A stretch of 64,000 bases of DNA, taken from positions 1,426,001-1,490,000 of the forward strand of contig NZ_JACHMX010000001.1 in the NCBI RefSeq assembly GCF_014205155.1, written 5' to 3'. Every line of letters starts with the position of its first letter. Positions within the stretch are counted from its first letter, which is position 1. This stretch comes from Amycolatopsis umgeniensis. GTDB taxonomy: Bacteria; Actinomycetota; Actinomycetes; Mycobacteriales; Pseudonocardiaceae. Below, in pieces: positions 1 through 8,149 of this stretch. The translations under genes were made by a program, and so were the position numbers. A model generated the notes under the pieces. The model did no database searches. It saw only the letters and a list, made by a program, of their open reading frames with translations, and was not told where the DNA came from.

Positions 1-31
1 GGCCGCCGATGTAGCCGACGATTCCGCACAT
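1..31 (-). CDS. glmS: Glucosamine-6-phosphate synthase, first 10 codons only (gene runs off the window)
   Basis: The reverse strand reads ATG then MCGIVGYIGG, the invariant start of glutamine:fructose-6-phosphate aminotransferase, in which Cys2 (after Met removal) is the class II amidotransferase nucleophile. The enzyme makes glucosamine-6-phosphate, the entry to UDP-GlcNAc. A GAGG sits about 11 nt upstream of the ATG, after an A/T-rich stretch. UDP-GlcNAc is also the expected substrate of the wecB and GT2 genes 1.5-4.5 kb away. Only the N-terminus is visible, but the motif is very specific. Confidence 0.85.
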   Translation of the reverse strand, partial: MCGIVGYIGG

Positions 32-91
32 GACGAGTCAACCTCACAAAAGAAAACGGACGAATGGCACGCGAAGACCGGGCGTGCTCCG

Positions 92-367
92 TCAGCCGTA
101 GACGATGCGGCGCAGTTGCCGCTCGGACAGTTCGGGAGGCGCGACGAGCCGCGCGCCCAGTTCACCGGCGATGAGGGGGAAGATCTCGGGGTTCTTCCTG
201 CCTTCGCCCTGCAACCGGGCGTGCCGCGACCGGACGTACTGCTCGACCGGCTGCCGGTAGAACGCCAGGACGTCCTCGACGACACGGGCGGCGATGGCCG
301 TCGACAGACCCGTCGACAGGGCCACCTGCTCGACGATGTCCGCGTCCTCCACGCTCCCATCATGCAC
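92..367 (-). CDS. Small conserved-looking protein of unknown function, 91 aa
   Basis: I do not recognise this family. The product is mostly helical and charged, with no signal peptide or membrane segment. It begins VHDGSVEDADIVEQ and ends in RQLRRIVYG. I chose the GTG at 367, which has an AGG eight bases upstream. An in-frame TTG at 409 would give 105 aa, but its start would lie inside the perfect hairpin at 383-418. The gene lies 60 bp upstream of glmS on the same strand and downstream of the M20 peptidase. Confidence 0.6.
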   Translation of the reverse strand: MHDGSVEDADIVEQVALSTGLSTAIAARVVEDVLAFYRQPVEQYVRSRHARLQGEGRKNPEIFPLIAGELGARLVAPPELSERQLRRIVYG

Positions 368-382
368 AGCGAGGCCTTGAAG

Positions 383-418
383 CGCCAGTTCTTGCCCGAA
401 ATCGGGCAAGAACTGGCG
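383..418. terminator. Perfect 17-bp hairpin between the M20 peptidase and the small gene
   Basis: Arms CGCCAGTTCTTGCCCGA and its exact reverse complement are separated by only AA. It lies just past the stop of the peptidase gene (430) and before the GTG of the 91-aa gene. There is no T-tract, so it is either a GC-type terminator or attenuator, or a dimeric operator. Confidence 0.55.
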
Positions 419-429
419 TCTCGCTGAGA

Positions 430-1506
430 TCAGTCGCCTCGGATCGCCGCCACGAGTCCGGTGACGAGGTTCGCCCGCTCCATCATCGACCCCACCAGCA
501 GGTACTCGTGATCCGCGTGCGCGCCGCCGCCGACGGCGCCCAGCCCATCGAGCGTCGGCACGCCGACAGCGGCCGTGAGGTTGCCGTCACTCCCGCCGCC
601 GACGGCGACACCGGCGACGCCGGGCAGCAGCCGTTCCGCCACCGCGAAGAGGTCCGCGGCGGCGGACTCGGGCATCGGGGGACGGTGGATCCCGCCTCGC
701 ACCACGACTTCCGCCCCGTCGAGACGCGGGGTCAGCGCGGCGAAACCCGCTTCGACGCGCTCCTTCTCCGCGGCGGACTCGACACGGACGTCGACCACGA
801 CGGTCGCGGAGGCGGGAACGACGTTGCTCGCCGTTCCCGCCGAGGCGACGGTGGGAGTGACGCTCGTCCCCACCTCGGGCCGGTCGAGCGCGACGATGGC
901 CAGCACCTGATGCGCGGCCTCGGTCAGCGCGTTGATCCCGGCCTCGGGCTCGAGGCCTGCGTGCGACGCCCGACCGGTGATGACGACCTCGAAAGTGCCG
1001 CATCCCTTGCGGCCGATCTTGAGACCGCCGCCGTCGGCCGCTCCCTCGAACACGAGCACCGAGCCGCACGCGCGGGCGCGTTCCTCGATGAGCGCCCGGG
1101 ATTCGTGCGAGCCCGTTTCCTCGTCGGCCGTCACCAGGATCTCGACACCGGTCAGGTCCTCGAGCGCCGCCAGACCGTGGATCGCCTGCACCAGCCCGCC
1201 GAGCATGTCGAACACCCCGGGGCCGGTCACCCTGCCGTCGGATACGGCGAACGGGCGGCGGGCCAGCGTGCCGATCGGGAACACGGTGTCGTGATGCCCC
1301 AGGATCAGGATGCGAGGCTCACCGCCGCCGGACCACCGGACGTGCGGCCCCGCCGCGCTCTCCACCAGACTCGCCGTACCGCCGAGGCGGGTCTCGACGA
1401 GGGCGGCGACAGCCTGGGCCGAGACCGTCAAAGCCTCGAGATCACCGGAAGGCGACTCGATTTCGACGAGTGTCCTGAGGTCTTCGATCATCGCGTCCAC
1501 AGTCAT
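430..1506 (-). CDS. M20-family metallopeptidase, glutamate carboxypeptidase-like
   Basis: The 358-aa product belongs to the M20 di-zinc amidohydrolases (CPG2/ArgE/DapE type), which cleave acyl-amino acids or short peptides. The zinc and catalytic set is visible: HHDTVF near residue 71, FDMLGG with Asp near 100, ADEETGS with the Glu pair near 129, and a late HADHEY histidine. A small dimerisation domain sits between (about 170-280). There is no signal peptide, so it is cytosolic. I start at ATG 1506; a TTG six codons upstream is possible. It follows the GT2 gene by 24 nt and may be its last operon member. The exact substrate is unknown. Confidence 0.87.
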   Translation of the reverse strand: MTVDAMIEDLRTLVEIESPSGDLEALTVSAQAVAALVETRLGGTASLVESAAGPHVRWSGGGEPRILILGHHDTVFPIGTLARRPFAVSDGRVTGPGVFDMLGGLVQAIHGLAALEDLTGVEILVTADEETGSHESRALIEERARACGSVLVFEGAADGGGLKIGRKGCGTFEVVITGRASHAGLEPEAGINALTEAAHQVLAIVALDRPEVGTSVTPTVASAGTASNVVPASATVVVDVRVESAAEKERVEAGFAALTPRLDGAEVVVRGGIHRPPMPESAAADLFAVAERLLPGVAGVAVGGGSDGNLTAAVGVPTLDGLGAVGGGAHADHEYLLVGSMMERANLVTGLVAAIRGD

Positions 1507-1530
1507 CTCGCCACTTTCGCGCAAGCGCCC

Positions 1531-2832
1531 TCACGCCACTCCGGCGGGGACGGTCTCGTCCTCGCTCAGCCGCTCGGTTTTGGTCCAGCTGTTGCGACGG
1601 GCCAGCACGCGGAAGAGCGCCCGCCAGGTGGCGATCACGCCCAGCACCAGGAATCCCGGATAGAGAAGGCCCGCGAGCAGGCATCGGTGGAACGGTTCCT
1701 CACCGAGGCGCAGCCGGTGCACGATCGCCCACACCACACCGGGGACCAGCAACACGACCGCGCCGATCAGGGCCGCGCCCGGCAACGCCGACGGCGGCGC
1801 GATCAGCCCGCCCAAGGTGACGCCCGACCAGGAAGCGACGAGCGTGCCCACGAACAACAGCGAAACCACCAAGGACAACGGGACCGTCAACCAAGGCGTC
1901 ACGAGATAAGCGAGGAAGTCCAGGAGGCCGATACTGCCCACGTGACGCGAAGCCAGCAATTCCCGCAAATGCCTTGCGCATTGCAAATTGCCCTGCGCCC
2001 ACCGAGTGCGTTGCCGCAGCAACCTGCGCAGATCGACGAGACCTTGCTGGGTGACCCACGCCGATTTCACATAGCGCATCCGAATACCGGCGACATGCAG
2101 CCTCAGTCCGAGTTCGAGATCCTCCACCAGACAGTCCGACCAGGGGGCGGGATCGAAACGGCGCAGCACGACCAGTCTCGTGAATTGCCCGTTTCCGCCC
2201 ATTCCGACACTGCCCGCGAGATCGCGCAGGCTTTGTGACGCGTCGGCGACCGCGCCGAACTCCAAATCCTGCAGCAAGGCGAGAATGCTGCGGCGATTGT
2301 GAATACGCACCCGGCATTGCACGGCACCCACCCCTCGGTCGCCGAACACGTCGGCCACCTCGCGCAGCATGCCCGGGCTGCCCCGGCCGTCTCCGTCGAT
2401 GATGCCGACGATCGTCCTCGGCACGCTTCCCTCGGCCTCGCACAACCGGCGGATGTAGCGGTAGCCGGCGTTCAACGCCTCACCCTTGCCCTGGCGGGCG
2501 TGCGGGAGCTCACGGCGCAGGACGTGCAGACGCGGGTCTGCCACCTCGCGCAGGACGGCGGGAGTGCCGTCGTCCGAGCCGTCGTCGATGACCAGGACAC
2601 GGACCGGATTCCTTGTCGTACCAAGCGAAAGAGCGTTTCGGACGGTGTTGCCGACCACCCGTTCCTCGTTGAGCGCCGGGATGACGATCCAGAACTCCAG
2701 CCCCTCCCCGCGCGCGGCCACCGCCCGGCGCGGGCGCCCGGTACGCCACGCGAACGCCGCGAGCAGGATGTTGTGCGTCGGCCACCACAGGAGCAACAGC
2801 ATCATGGTCGCGGCGAAGGCGGGGTTCGTCAT
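1531..2832 (-). CDS. Processive GT2 glycosyltransferase, membrane-bound
   Basis: A 433-aa polysaccharide synthase-like enzyme. An N-terminal membrane helix (about 8-28) is followed by a GT-A domain with all four processive-GT2 motifs: DDGSDDG at 83, DGD at 146-148, the acceptor-base motif EDLELG at 237 and QRTRW at 274-278. Four membrane helices follow (about 300-420). This layout matches hyaluronan/chitin/PNAG-type synthases. It starts 11 nt after a 51-aa membrane peptide and has no purine-rich ribosome site of its own, so translational coupling is likely. WecB and a DUF2334 protein are encoded divergently. The sugar polymerised is not known; a GlcNAc or ManNAc polymer is inferred from the neighbours. 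Confidence 0.87.
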   Translation of the reverse strand: MTNPAFAATMMLLLLWWPTHNILLAAFAWRTGRPRRAVAARGEGLEFWIVIPALNEERVVGNTVRNALSLGTTRNPVRVLVIDDGSDDGTPAVLREVADPRLHVLRRELPHARQGKGEALNAGYRYIRRLCEAEGSVPRTIVGIIDGDGRGSPGMLREVADVFGDRGVGAVQCRVRIHNRRSILALLQDLEFGAVADASQSLRDLAGSVGMGGNGQFTRLVVLRRFDPAPWSDCLVEDLELGLRLHVAGIRMRYVKSAWVTQQGLVDLRRLLRQRTRWAQGNLQCARHLRELLASRHVGSIGLLDFLAYLVTPWLTVPLSLVVSLLFVGTLVASWSGVTLGGLIAPPSALPGAALIGAVVLLVPGVVWAIVHRLRLGEEPFHRCLLAGLLYPGFLVLGVIATWRALFRVLARRNSWTKTERLSEDETVPAGVA

Positions 2833-2843
2833 GGGAGGGCGGT

Positions 2844-2999
2844 TCAGTCCTTCAAACGAAGGTGCAGCGAACGCGCCATGAGCAGCAGGGCGATCGCGCC
2901 GATCACCATCGCGAGCACGGTGCTCACCGTCGCGCCTGCCATCGTCGCGCCGATTCCGAGCGCGGAAACCTTGACCGGGCCCACCGGCACCATCGACAT
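2844..2999 (-). CDS. 51-aa single-helix membrane peptide upstream of the glycosyltransferase
   Basis: This short frame starts ATG at 2999 with GAGGAA five bases upstream, and stops TGA 11 nt before the GT2 start. It encodes MSMVPVGPVKVSALG..., a long hydrophobic segment at about 12-42 rich in Gly/Ala/Val/Met, then a basic tail ARSLHLRLKD. That fits a one-helix inner-membrane peptide with a cytoplasmic C-terminus. By position it could be an accessory subunit of the synthase, as PgaD/IcaD are for PgaC/IcaA, but it is much shorter and no similarity is claimed. Confidence 0.68.
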   Translation of the reverse strand: MSMVPVGPVKVSALGIGATMAGATVSTVLAMVIGAIALLLMARSLHLRLKD

Positions 3000-3251
3000 G
3001 TCATTCCTCGGGGACGGAGGGCGCCACTAACGTCTACTCACAGTTTTCACACCGTGAGCTTCGGGTCACCCTGGGAAGCGATATTCAGCCTTTCGGGTGG
3101 GTACAGTACCCCGTCTGTGTTAACGTTCGCGGGCGACGATCCCCCGTAAAGGTGACCATCAGTTAGTGATCCTCGCCTCACCTACCACTCCTTCGTGACT
3201 TCAACGACGAATTCACGCCGTATCAAAGCGCGAACCCGGAAGAAGGATCAG
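3000..3251. promoter_or_regulatory. Divergent control region between the GT2 and wecB arms
   Basis: These 252 bp separate the two arms of the polysaccharide locus and are the most A/T-rich part of it. The clearest element is a perfect palindrome GGGTACaGTACCC at 3099-3111, which could be an operator for both arms. No confident -35/-10 pair could be assigned. Confidence 0.45.
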
Positions 3252-4466
3252 GTGCGTAACGCACAGAACGAGACCGACGTCATGCCCGAAATCTGGCTGG
3301 TCGCGGGAACCCGCCCGGAAGCCGTGAAACTGGCTCCGGTGGCGAGGGCATTGGCTTCCGAAGGCCGGATGCGGCCCGTGGTCATCGCCACGGGACAGCA
3401 TCCCGAAATGGTCGACCAGGCCTTGGCGACCTTCGGCTTGACGGCGGATGAACGGTTGACGCTGAATCGGCGAACGGGTTCCCAGCCGGAGCTCCTTTCC
3501 GGACTCCTGACGGGGCTGGAAGAAGTGGCCGAGCGGCGGCCGCCCGCCGCGGTGGTCGTCCAGGGCGACACGACGACGACCTTGGCCGGAGCGCTGGCCG
3601 CGTTCTGGCGGCGCGTCCCCGTCGCGCACCTCGAGGCGGGCCTGCGCTCGTTCGACCTGGGAGCGCCGTTTCCCGAGGAGCTCAACCGGAAACTGGTGAC
3701 CCAGGCGGCCGCGCTCCACCTCGCGCCGACCCCCGACGCCGCCGCGAATCTGCGAGCCGAAGGGGTGCCCGAGAGGAACGTCCTCGTCGCGGGGAACACC
3801 GTCGTCGACGCGATCCTCACGGTGACGGACAAATCCACCACGGTGCACGATCCCGAATTGGCGACGCTGCTCGAAAACGCGACCCGCGGCGCGGTCAAAC
3901 TGATGCTGGTCACCCTGCACCGCCGCGAATCCTGGGGCGAGCCGATGCGCCGTGTCCTGCGCTCGGTCGCCGAGCTGATGGCCACGGATCCGGAACTGCG
4001 GGTGGTGCTTCCCGCGCATCCGAATCCCGAAGTACGCCGCCTGGTCCGCGAGGAACTGGGCTCGACGCCGGGCGTGCTGATCACCGGTCCGCTGCCCTAT
4101 CCCGAGCTGGCGGCGACCCTGGCCGCCAGCACCCTGGTGCTCTCCGATTCGGGCGGTATCCAGGAAGAAGCCCCGACCTTCGGTGTCCCGGTGCTGGTGC
4201 TCCGCGACGTCACCGAGCGCATGGAGGCGGTGAACGCCGGCTGCGCGCTGCTCGTCGGCACGGACCCCGACCGGATCCTCCCTGCCGCGAAACGGCTGCT
4301 GAACGACCCGGCGGCGCGCACTCGGATGATGAGCAGCGGCAACCCTTTCGGCGACGGTGCCGCCGCGGAACGGACCGAGCAGGCGCTCGCCCATCTGCTG
4401 GGACTGGCCCCCGACCTGCCCGCCCCGTTCCGGCCCGCCGCCGCGAGCGATCTGGCCGAGGTCTGA
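3252..4466 (+). CDS. wecB: UDP-N-acetylglucosamine 2-epimerase (non-hydrolysing)
   Basis: The 404-aa enzyme interconverts UDP-GlcNAc and UDP-ManNAc in the cytosol. Visible family motifs are GTRPEAVKLAPV near the start, VQGDTTTTLAGALAA, VAHLEAGLRS, PFPEELNRKL, TLHRRESWG and the UDP-binding block DSGGIQEEAP with VLRDVTERME. Length is normal for WecB/MnaA. I chose GTG 3252, preceded by AGAAGGA, over the upstream GTG 3195, which would add a basic 19-residue tail. The next gene starts 4 nt after the stop. It should supply ManNAc units for the divergent synthase (inference). Confidence 0.92.
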   Translation: MRNAQNETDVMPEIWLVAGTRPEAVKLAPVARALASEGRMRPVVIATGQHPEMVDQALATFGLTADERLTLNRRTGSQPELLSGLLTGLEEVAERRPPAAVVVQGDTTTTLAGALAAFWRRVPVAHLEAGLRSFDLGAPFPEELNRKLVTQAAALHLAPTPDAAANLRAEGVPERNVLVAGNTVVDAILTVTDKSTTVHDPELATLLENATRGAVKLMLVTLHRRESWGEPMRRVLRSVAELMATDPELRVVLPAHPNPEVRRLVREELGSTPGVLITGPLPYPELAATLAASTLVLSDSGGIQEEAPTFGVPVLVLRDVTERMEAVNAGCALLVGTDPDRILPAAKRLLNDPAARTRMMSSGNPFGDGAAAERTEQALAHLLGLAPDLPAPFRPAAASDLAEV

Positions 4467-4470
4467 CCCG

Positions 4471-6180
4471 ATGACGAAGGACAAGGGCACGCAACGTTTT
4501 CGCCTGCCCGCTTGGTTCCGGCTCGCCGTCGCCGCGGTCGTCGCGATCACCGTCGCCGTGATCGTCCTGGTCCAGGTCACCGAGAAGACTCCGGTCATGG
4601 CGTCGCCGCCCGCCACGCCGGTGTCGCTCGCCAGTCGCGGCCTCGAAGCGGGCAAGGCGGGCCTGCCGGGCCCCGGCGGCGATCCGGACCGGCGGACCCT
4701 CGTGCTCTACGACGACGGGCGGAAGAAGGACGGGTCCGTTTCCCCGCCCGACGAGGTCAAGACGGCCGAGGCGTACGCGATGTTCACCGCGAACCTCGTT
4801 TCCCGGGGTACCGCTTGGACGATGCAGCCCGCCGCCGACTACCGGCCACGGCAGGCGGACGAGTTCCAGGCCATCGTGTATCTCGGCTCGGTCTACGACG
4901 CGTCCTTGCCGAAGGCGTTCCTGAACGATGTCACCACGGCTCGCGTCCCCGTGGTCTGGATCGGTGCCAACATCTGGCAGTTGCGCGCCGTCCCCGACTG
5001 GCGCGTGGAGGGCTATCGCGACGACAACCCCACCACCGTCACCTACAAGGGCACTCCCCTGCGCCGCGATCCCCGTTCGGGCACCGGGGTCGCCGCGATC
5101 GACGTCCGTGATCGGACCAAGGTCCAGATCCTGGCCAAGGCGAGCGCCCCGGGCGGCACACCGTCGCCCTGGGCGGTCCATTCAGGACAGTTGACGTACG
5201 TGGCCGAGGTTCCTTACGCGTACGCGGGAGCGCAGGATCGCTACCTCGCCGCGGCCGACATCCTGCTGGGCGTCCTGTCGCCACAGGCACCGGACAGGCA
5301 CCGCGCACTGATCCGGCTCGAAGACGTCGGCCCGCGGACGAAGCCGGAGGAACTCCGCCGGGTCACGGACTTCCTCATCCGGCAGCGGATCCCGTTCTCC
5401 CTCGCGGTCTACCCGTACTACTCGGATCCGCGGGGCCGGGCCAACGACGGCGATCCGACCTCCGCGCGGCTGGTGGACTCGCCGGAACTGGTCGGCGTGC
5501 TCAAGGACGCCGTCCAGGCGGGCGCGACGCTGGTCATGCACGGCTACAGCCACCAGAGCGACAGCGGCCCGAACCCGTACGACGGGGTGAGCGCGAGCGA
5601 TTTCGAGTTCTACAAGTCCAGTCTCGACGGCGAAGGCGTCGTACGCATGGACGGGCCGATGCCCGAGGACTCGGCGCGATGGTTCGACGAGCGCATCGCG
5701 ACCGGCCTCGGGGAGTTCCGGCGAGTGGGGCTGCCGGAGCCGACGATGTTCGAGTTCCCGCACTACGGCGGTTCCGCCGTGGACTACCAGCAGACCACCG
5801 GGATCTTCCAGGCACGCTACGACCGCGGCAGCTACTACGCGGGCTTCTGCCCCGGCGGCCGCTGCGGCTCGACGGCCACGGCGACTTCGGAACAGGTGTA
5901 CGGCCAGTTCTTCCCGTACCCGGTGCGCGACGTCTACGGCGCGAACGTCGTCCCCGAGAACATCGGCAACGTGGCGCCGATCGCGTTCAACCAGCACGCC
6001 GCCCGCACCGCCGTCGACATGCTCGCCGACGCGCAGAGCGCGCTCGTCGTCCGGGACAACGTCGCCAGCTTCTTCTACCACCCGTTCCTCGGCGAGGACG
6101 GCCTGCGAGATCTGGTGAACTCGTTGCGAGCGCAGGGGTACCGCTTCGCCACACCCGCGGAGATCCTCGGCGACCAGTGA
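4471..6180 (+). CDS. Membrane-anchored DUF2334 polysaccharide deacetylase-like protein
   Basis: A 569-aa protein with a cytoplasmic basic N-terminus, one membrane anchor (about 15-36) and a large extracellular part. Residues about 75-270 look like a glutamine-amidotransferase-like fold often found before DUF2334. From about 280 the DUF2334 deacetylase-like domain shows ALIRLEDVGP, a start block with acidic metal-ligand candidates, then VMHGYSHQSD with the metal histidines. Such domains remodel or deacetylate surface polysaccharides. It starts 4 nt after wecB, so the two are one operon. Catalytic activity is inferred from the motif, not proven. Confidence 0.8.
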   Translation: MTKDKGTQRFRLPAWFRLAVAAVVAITVAVIVLVQVTEKTPVMASPPATPVSLASRGLEAGKAGLPGPGGDPDRRTLVLYDDGRKKDGSVSPPDEVKTAEAYAMFTANLVSRGTAWTMQPAADYRPRQADEFQAIVYLGSVYDASLPKAFLNDVTTARVPVVWIGANIWQLRAVPDWRVEGYRDDNPTTVTYKGTPLRRDPRSGTGVAAIDVRDRTKVQILAKASAPGGTPSPWAVHSGQLTYVAEVPYAYAGAQDRYLAAADILLGVLSPQAPDRHRALIRLEDVGPRTKPEELRRVTDFLIRQRIPFSLAVYPYYSDPRGRANDGDPTSARLVDSPELVGVLKDAVQAGATLVMHGYSHQSDSGPNPYDGVSASDFEFYKSSLDGEGVVRMDGPMPEDSARWFDERIATGLGEFRRVGLPEPTMFEFPHYGGSAVDYQQTTGIFQARYDRGSYYAGFCPGGRCGSTATATSEQVYGQFFPYPVRDVYGANVVPENIGNVAPIAFNQHAARTAVDMLADAQSALVVRDNVASFFYHPFLGEDGLRDLVNSLRAQGYRFATPAEILGDQ

Positions 6181-6200
6181 CATTCGAGTGCGGCATCCAG

Positions 6201-6263
6201 TCACGTGAGTTCCGTGTCTGATCACGCGAGTCACGTCTCCGATCACGTGAGTCACGCCTTCGG
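6201..6263. repeat. Three 21-bp tandem direct repeats
   Basis: Units begin at 6201, 6222 and 6243, each opening TCACGYGAG and followed by a TCACGTCTCYGA-like half; units 2 and 3 match best. Each unit carries internal ACGTGA/TCACGT-like half-palindromes. The array lies downstream of the DUF2334 gene, before the XRE-like regulator. The remaining roughly 165 bp to the next gene hold nothing else I can name. Confidence 0.7.
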
Positions 6264-6429
6264 CAGGGCATTCACTTCTGCCTCGGCGCCCCGCTGGCGC
6301 GGCCTCGCGGGTCTGCGGCTCGAGTTCGCCTGACGGGGCGGAAAGTCCGGTTCTCGACCTTAGACGGTTGCCGTCCGCCACCGGACTGCAACATGCTGTG
6401 CGCCGACCCGGTCTCGGTGGGGGTGCCCT

Positions 6430-7380
6430 ATGTACCAGGAAACCAAGGAGCCCAGCACAAGGCGAGCGGTACCGGACGCCGTCCGGTCCGGCCCGTTCCA
6501 TCGCGCGCTCTCGGAAGCGGTGGACCTTCGCGGCCTTTCCCTGTCCCGGATCCGGGCGCATCTGTCGGCACGCGGGGTCTCCGTGGCCGAATCGACCCTG
6601 AGCTACTGGCAGCGCGGGCTCCGGCATCCCTCGACGCCACGATCGCTCGAAATCGTCCGCGCGCTCGAAGCGGTGCTGGGCCTGCCCGCGGACAGCCTGG
6701 TCGTCCTGATCGGCCCGCAGCGGCGGCCCCCCGGCGACGGCGACCGCAGGCCCTCGCTACCGGAACTGCGGCAGAGCTGGGCCGAAACCTGCTCGCTGCT
6801 GGACGAACTGAGCGAGTCACCCGGCGCGGTGGGCAACGCGAAGCTCGACGTCGTGACCGTCGTCGACGTGCTGACCATGACCGCGCAAGGGCGGATCTCG
6901 GAGATCACCTCGACCATGGTGGTGCGGGCCCGGGAGCCCGGCGCGGACGGTTTCGTGGTGACCCATCAGGACGAACCCGGCACCGACATGGAGGCCACGA
7001 CGGTCTCCGCCACCGATGGCTGCCGAAGAGGCAGGGTGCGCCGAAGCGCGTTGTCGCCGGGGATGGTTTTCGAGCTCCTCTTCGATCGTGGCCTGGCCGA
7101 GGGCGAGACGTACACCTTCGCGTTCACCCTGCGCCTGGCGGCGTCGGTCCGTTCGACCTGCTTCCACCGGACGGTGCGGTCTCGTATGTCGGCGTACCTG
7201 CTCAGGATGCGTTTCGACGCCGACGCGATCCCCGCCCGGTGCGTCAAAACCGTGCGGGAGCGCGAAGAACTCGACCCCGTGATCAGCGAGCCGCTGCATC
7301 CGGGGCCGGGTGCGACGGTCAGCGCCTACTTCGAGGACCTCGGCGTCGGGATAGCGGGGATCGACCTCATCTGGGAGTGA
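6430..7380 (+). CDS. XRE-like DNA-binding protein with unknown C-terminal domain
   Basis: A 316-aa cytosolic protein. The N-terminal 90 residues resemble a lambda-repressor-like helix-turn-helix (LSLSRIRAHLSARGVSVAESTLSYWQRG) of the type found in actinobacterial regulators. The rest is a beta-rich domain of about 200 residues that I do not recognise. Start ATG 6430 has GGTGGGGGTG just upstream. The gene overlaps the convergent 3' end of the next gene by 14 nt. The target is unknown. Confidence 0.7.
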   Translation: MYQETKEPSTRRAVPDAVRSGPFHRALSEAVDLRGLSLSRIRAHLSARGVSVAESTLSYWQRGLRHPSTPRSLEIVRALEAVLGLPADSLVVLIGPQRRPPGDGDRRPSLPELRQSWAETCSLLDELSESPGAVGNAKLDVVTVVDVLTMTAQGRISEITSTMVVRAREPGADGFVVTHQDEPGTDMEATTVSATDGCRRGRVRRSALSPGMVFELLFDRGLAEGETYTFAFTLRLAASVRSTCFHRTVRSRMSAYLLRMRFDADAIPARCVKTVREREELDPVISEPLHPGPGATVSAYFEDLGVGIAGIDLIWE

Positions 7381-8140
7381 GGCGGCGTTTGTGCCACACC
7401 ACGAACAGCACGAGTCCCGTCCCGGCGACCCCGGCGGCGATCAGGCCGGCCACGATCGAGACGGGCAGGCCGGTGTCGGCGGGCAGGGGCACCGCCTGCG
7501 CGAAGCCGATCCCGCGATCGCGCTGATAGTCCGATCCCGGCAGCTTGTCGGCGTAGCGGCCGTGTACTTCCCGCTGGTACTCGGAAAGCGGGACGAGCTT
7601 CCCGACCGGCGACTGCGGCAGGCTCGCCTGCAGGAGCACCACGCCGTCGGGGCCCAGTTCGTACCAGCCGTTGATCTGGGGCTCGTTGAGCAGGACCGAA
7701 CCGGGTTTGAGCCGTCCGCTCAGGGTTTCTTCGTCGTTCCCGGAGAACACGCTCGCCGCGACCCACTTCCCCGGGCTTTCCGGCATCGCCTGCAGTGTGG
7801 CCTTCTGACCGGAATCCGCGGTGGCCGTCACGGCGACGGATCTCAGCACACCGGCCGGTGCCCCGGCGATGCCCCTGACGAAATCGGGATTGAGGGTGTA
7901 GACCGCGAAACCCTTCTCCCCCATGGTGATCTGCTGCGGTTCGATATGGTCGACCTGCCGGAAGTTCGATTTCGCGAGACCGATCGCGTCCGGCTGACCG
8001 GCCACGCGCACGGCGGCCGCGAGTTCGTCGGCCGAGGGCGGGACGACTCCCTCACCGGCCGCGGCGGGCAGTGTGGCGGGCAGCAGCGTCGCGACCGCCA
8101 CCACGAAACAACCGGCGAACTTCCGGCAGATCTTGTCCAT
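7367..8140 (-). CDS. Exported, C-terminally anchored protein paired with the papain-like protease
   Basis: A 257-aa protein with a signal peptide (about 1-28, AxA-type cleavage near PAAAGEG), an extracellular beta-rich domain and a C-terminal membrane helix (about 226-248) with a basic tail HKRRLTPR, so it is held on the outer face. I recognise no family. It starts 9 nt after the secreted papain-like protease gene and is almost certainly co-transcribed. It could be a surface anchor, inhibitor or substrate for that enzyme (inference). Confidence 0.75.
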   Translation of the reverse strand: MDKICRKFAGCFVVAVATLLPATLPAAAGEGVVPPSADELAAAVRVAGQPDAIGLAKSNFRQVDHIEPQQITMGEKGFAVYTLNPDFVRGIAGAPAGVLRSVAVTATADSGQKATLQAMPESPGKWVAASVFSGNDEETLSGRLKPGSVLLNEPQINGWYELGPDGVVLLQASLPQSPVGKLVPLSEYQREVHGRYADKLPGSDYQRDRGIGFAQAVPLPADTGLPVSIVAGLIAAGVAGTGLVLFVVWHKRRLTPR

Positions 8141-8149
8141 GACCGCTTG

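Noticed and set aside
508..2238. 576-codon plus-strand frame opposite the peptidase and GT2
   Set aside because: Arg/His/Gln-rich shadow with no motif; the opposite strand has clear catalytic residues.
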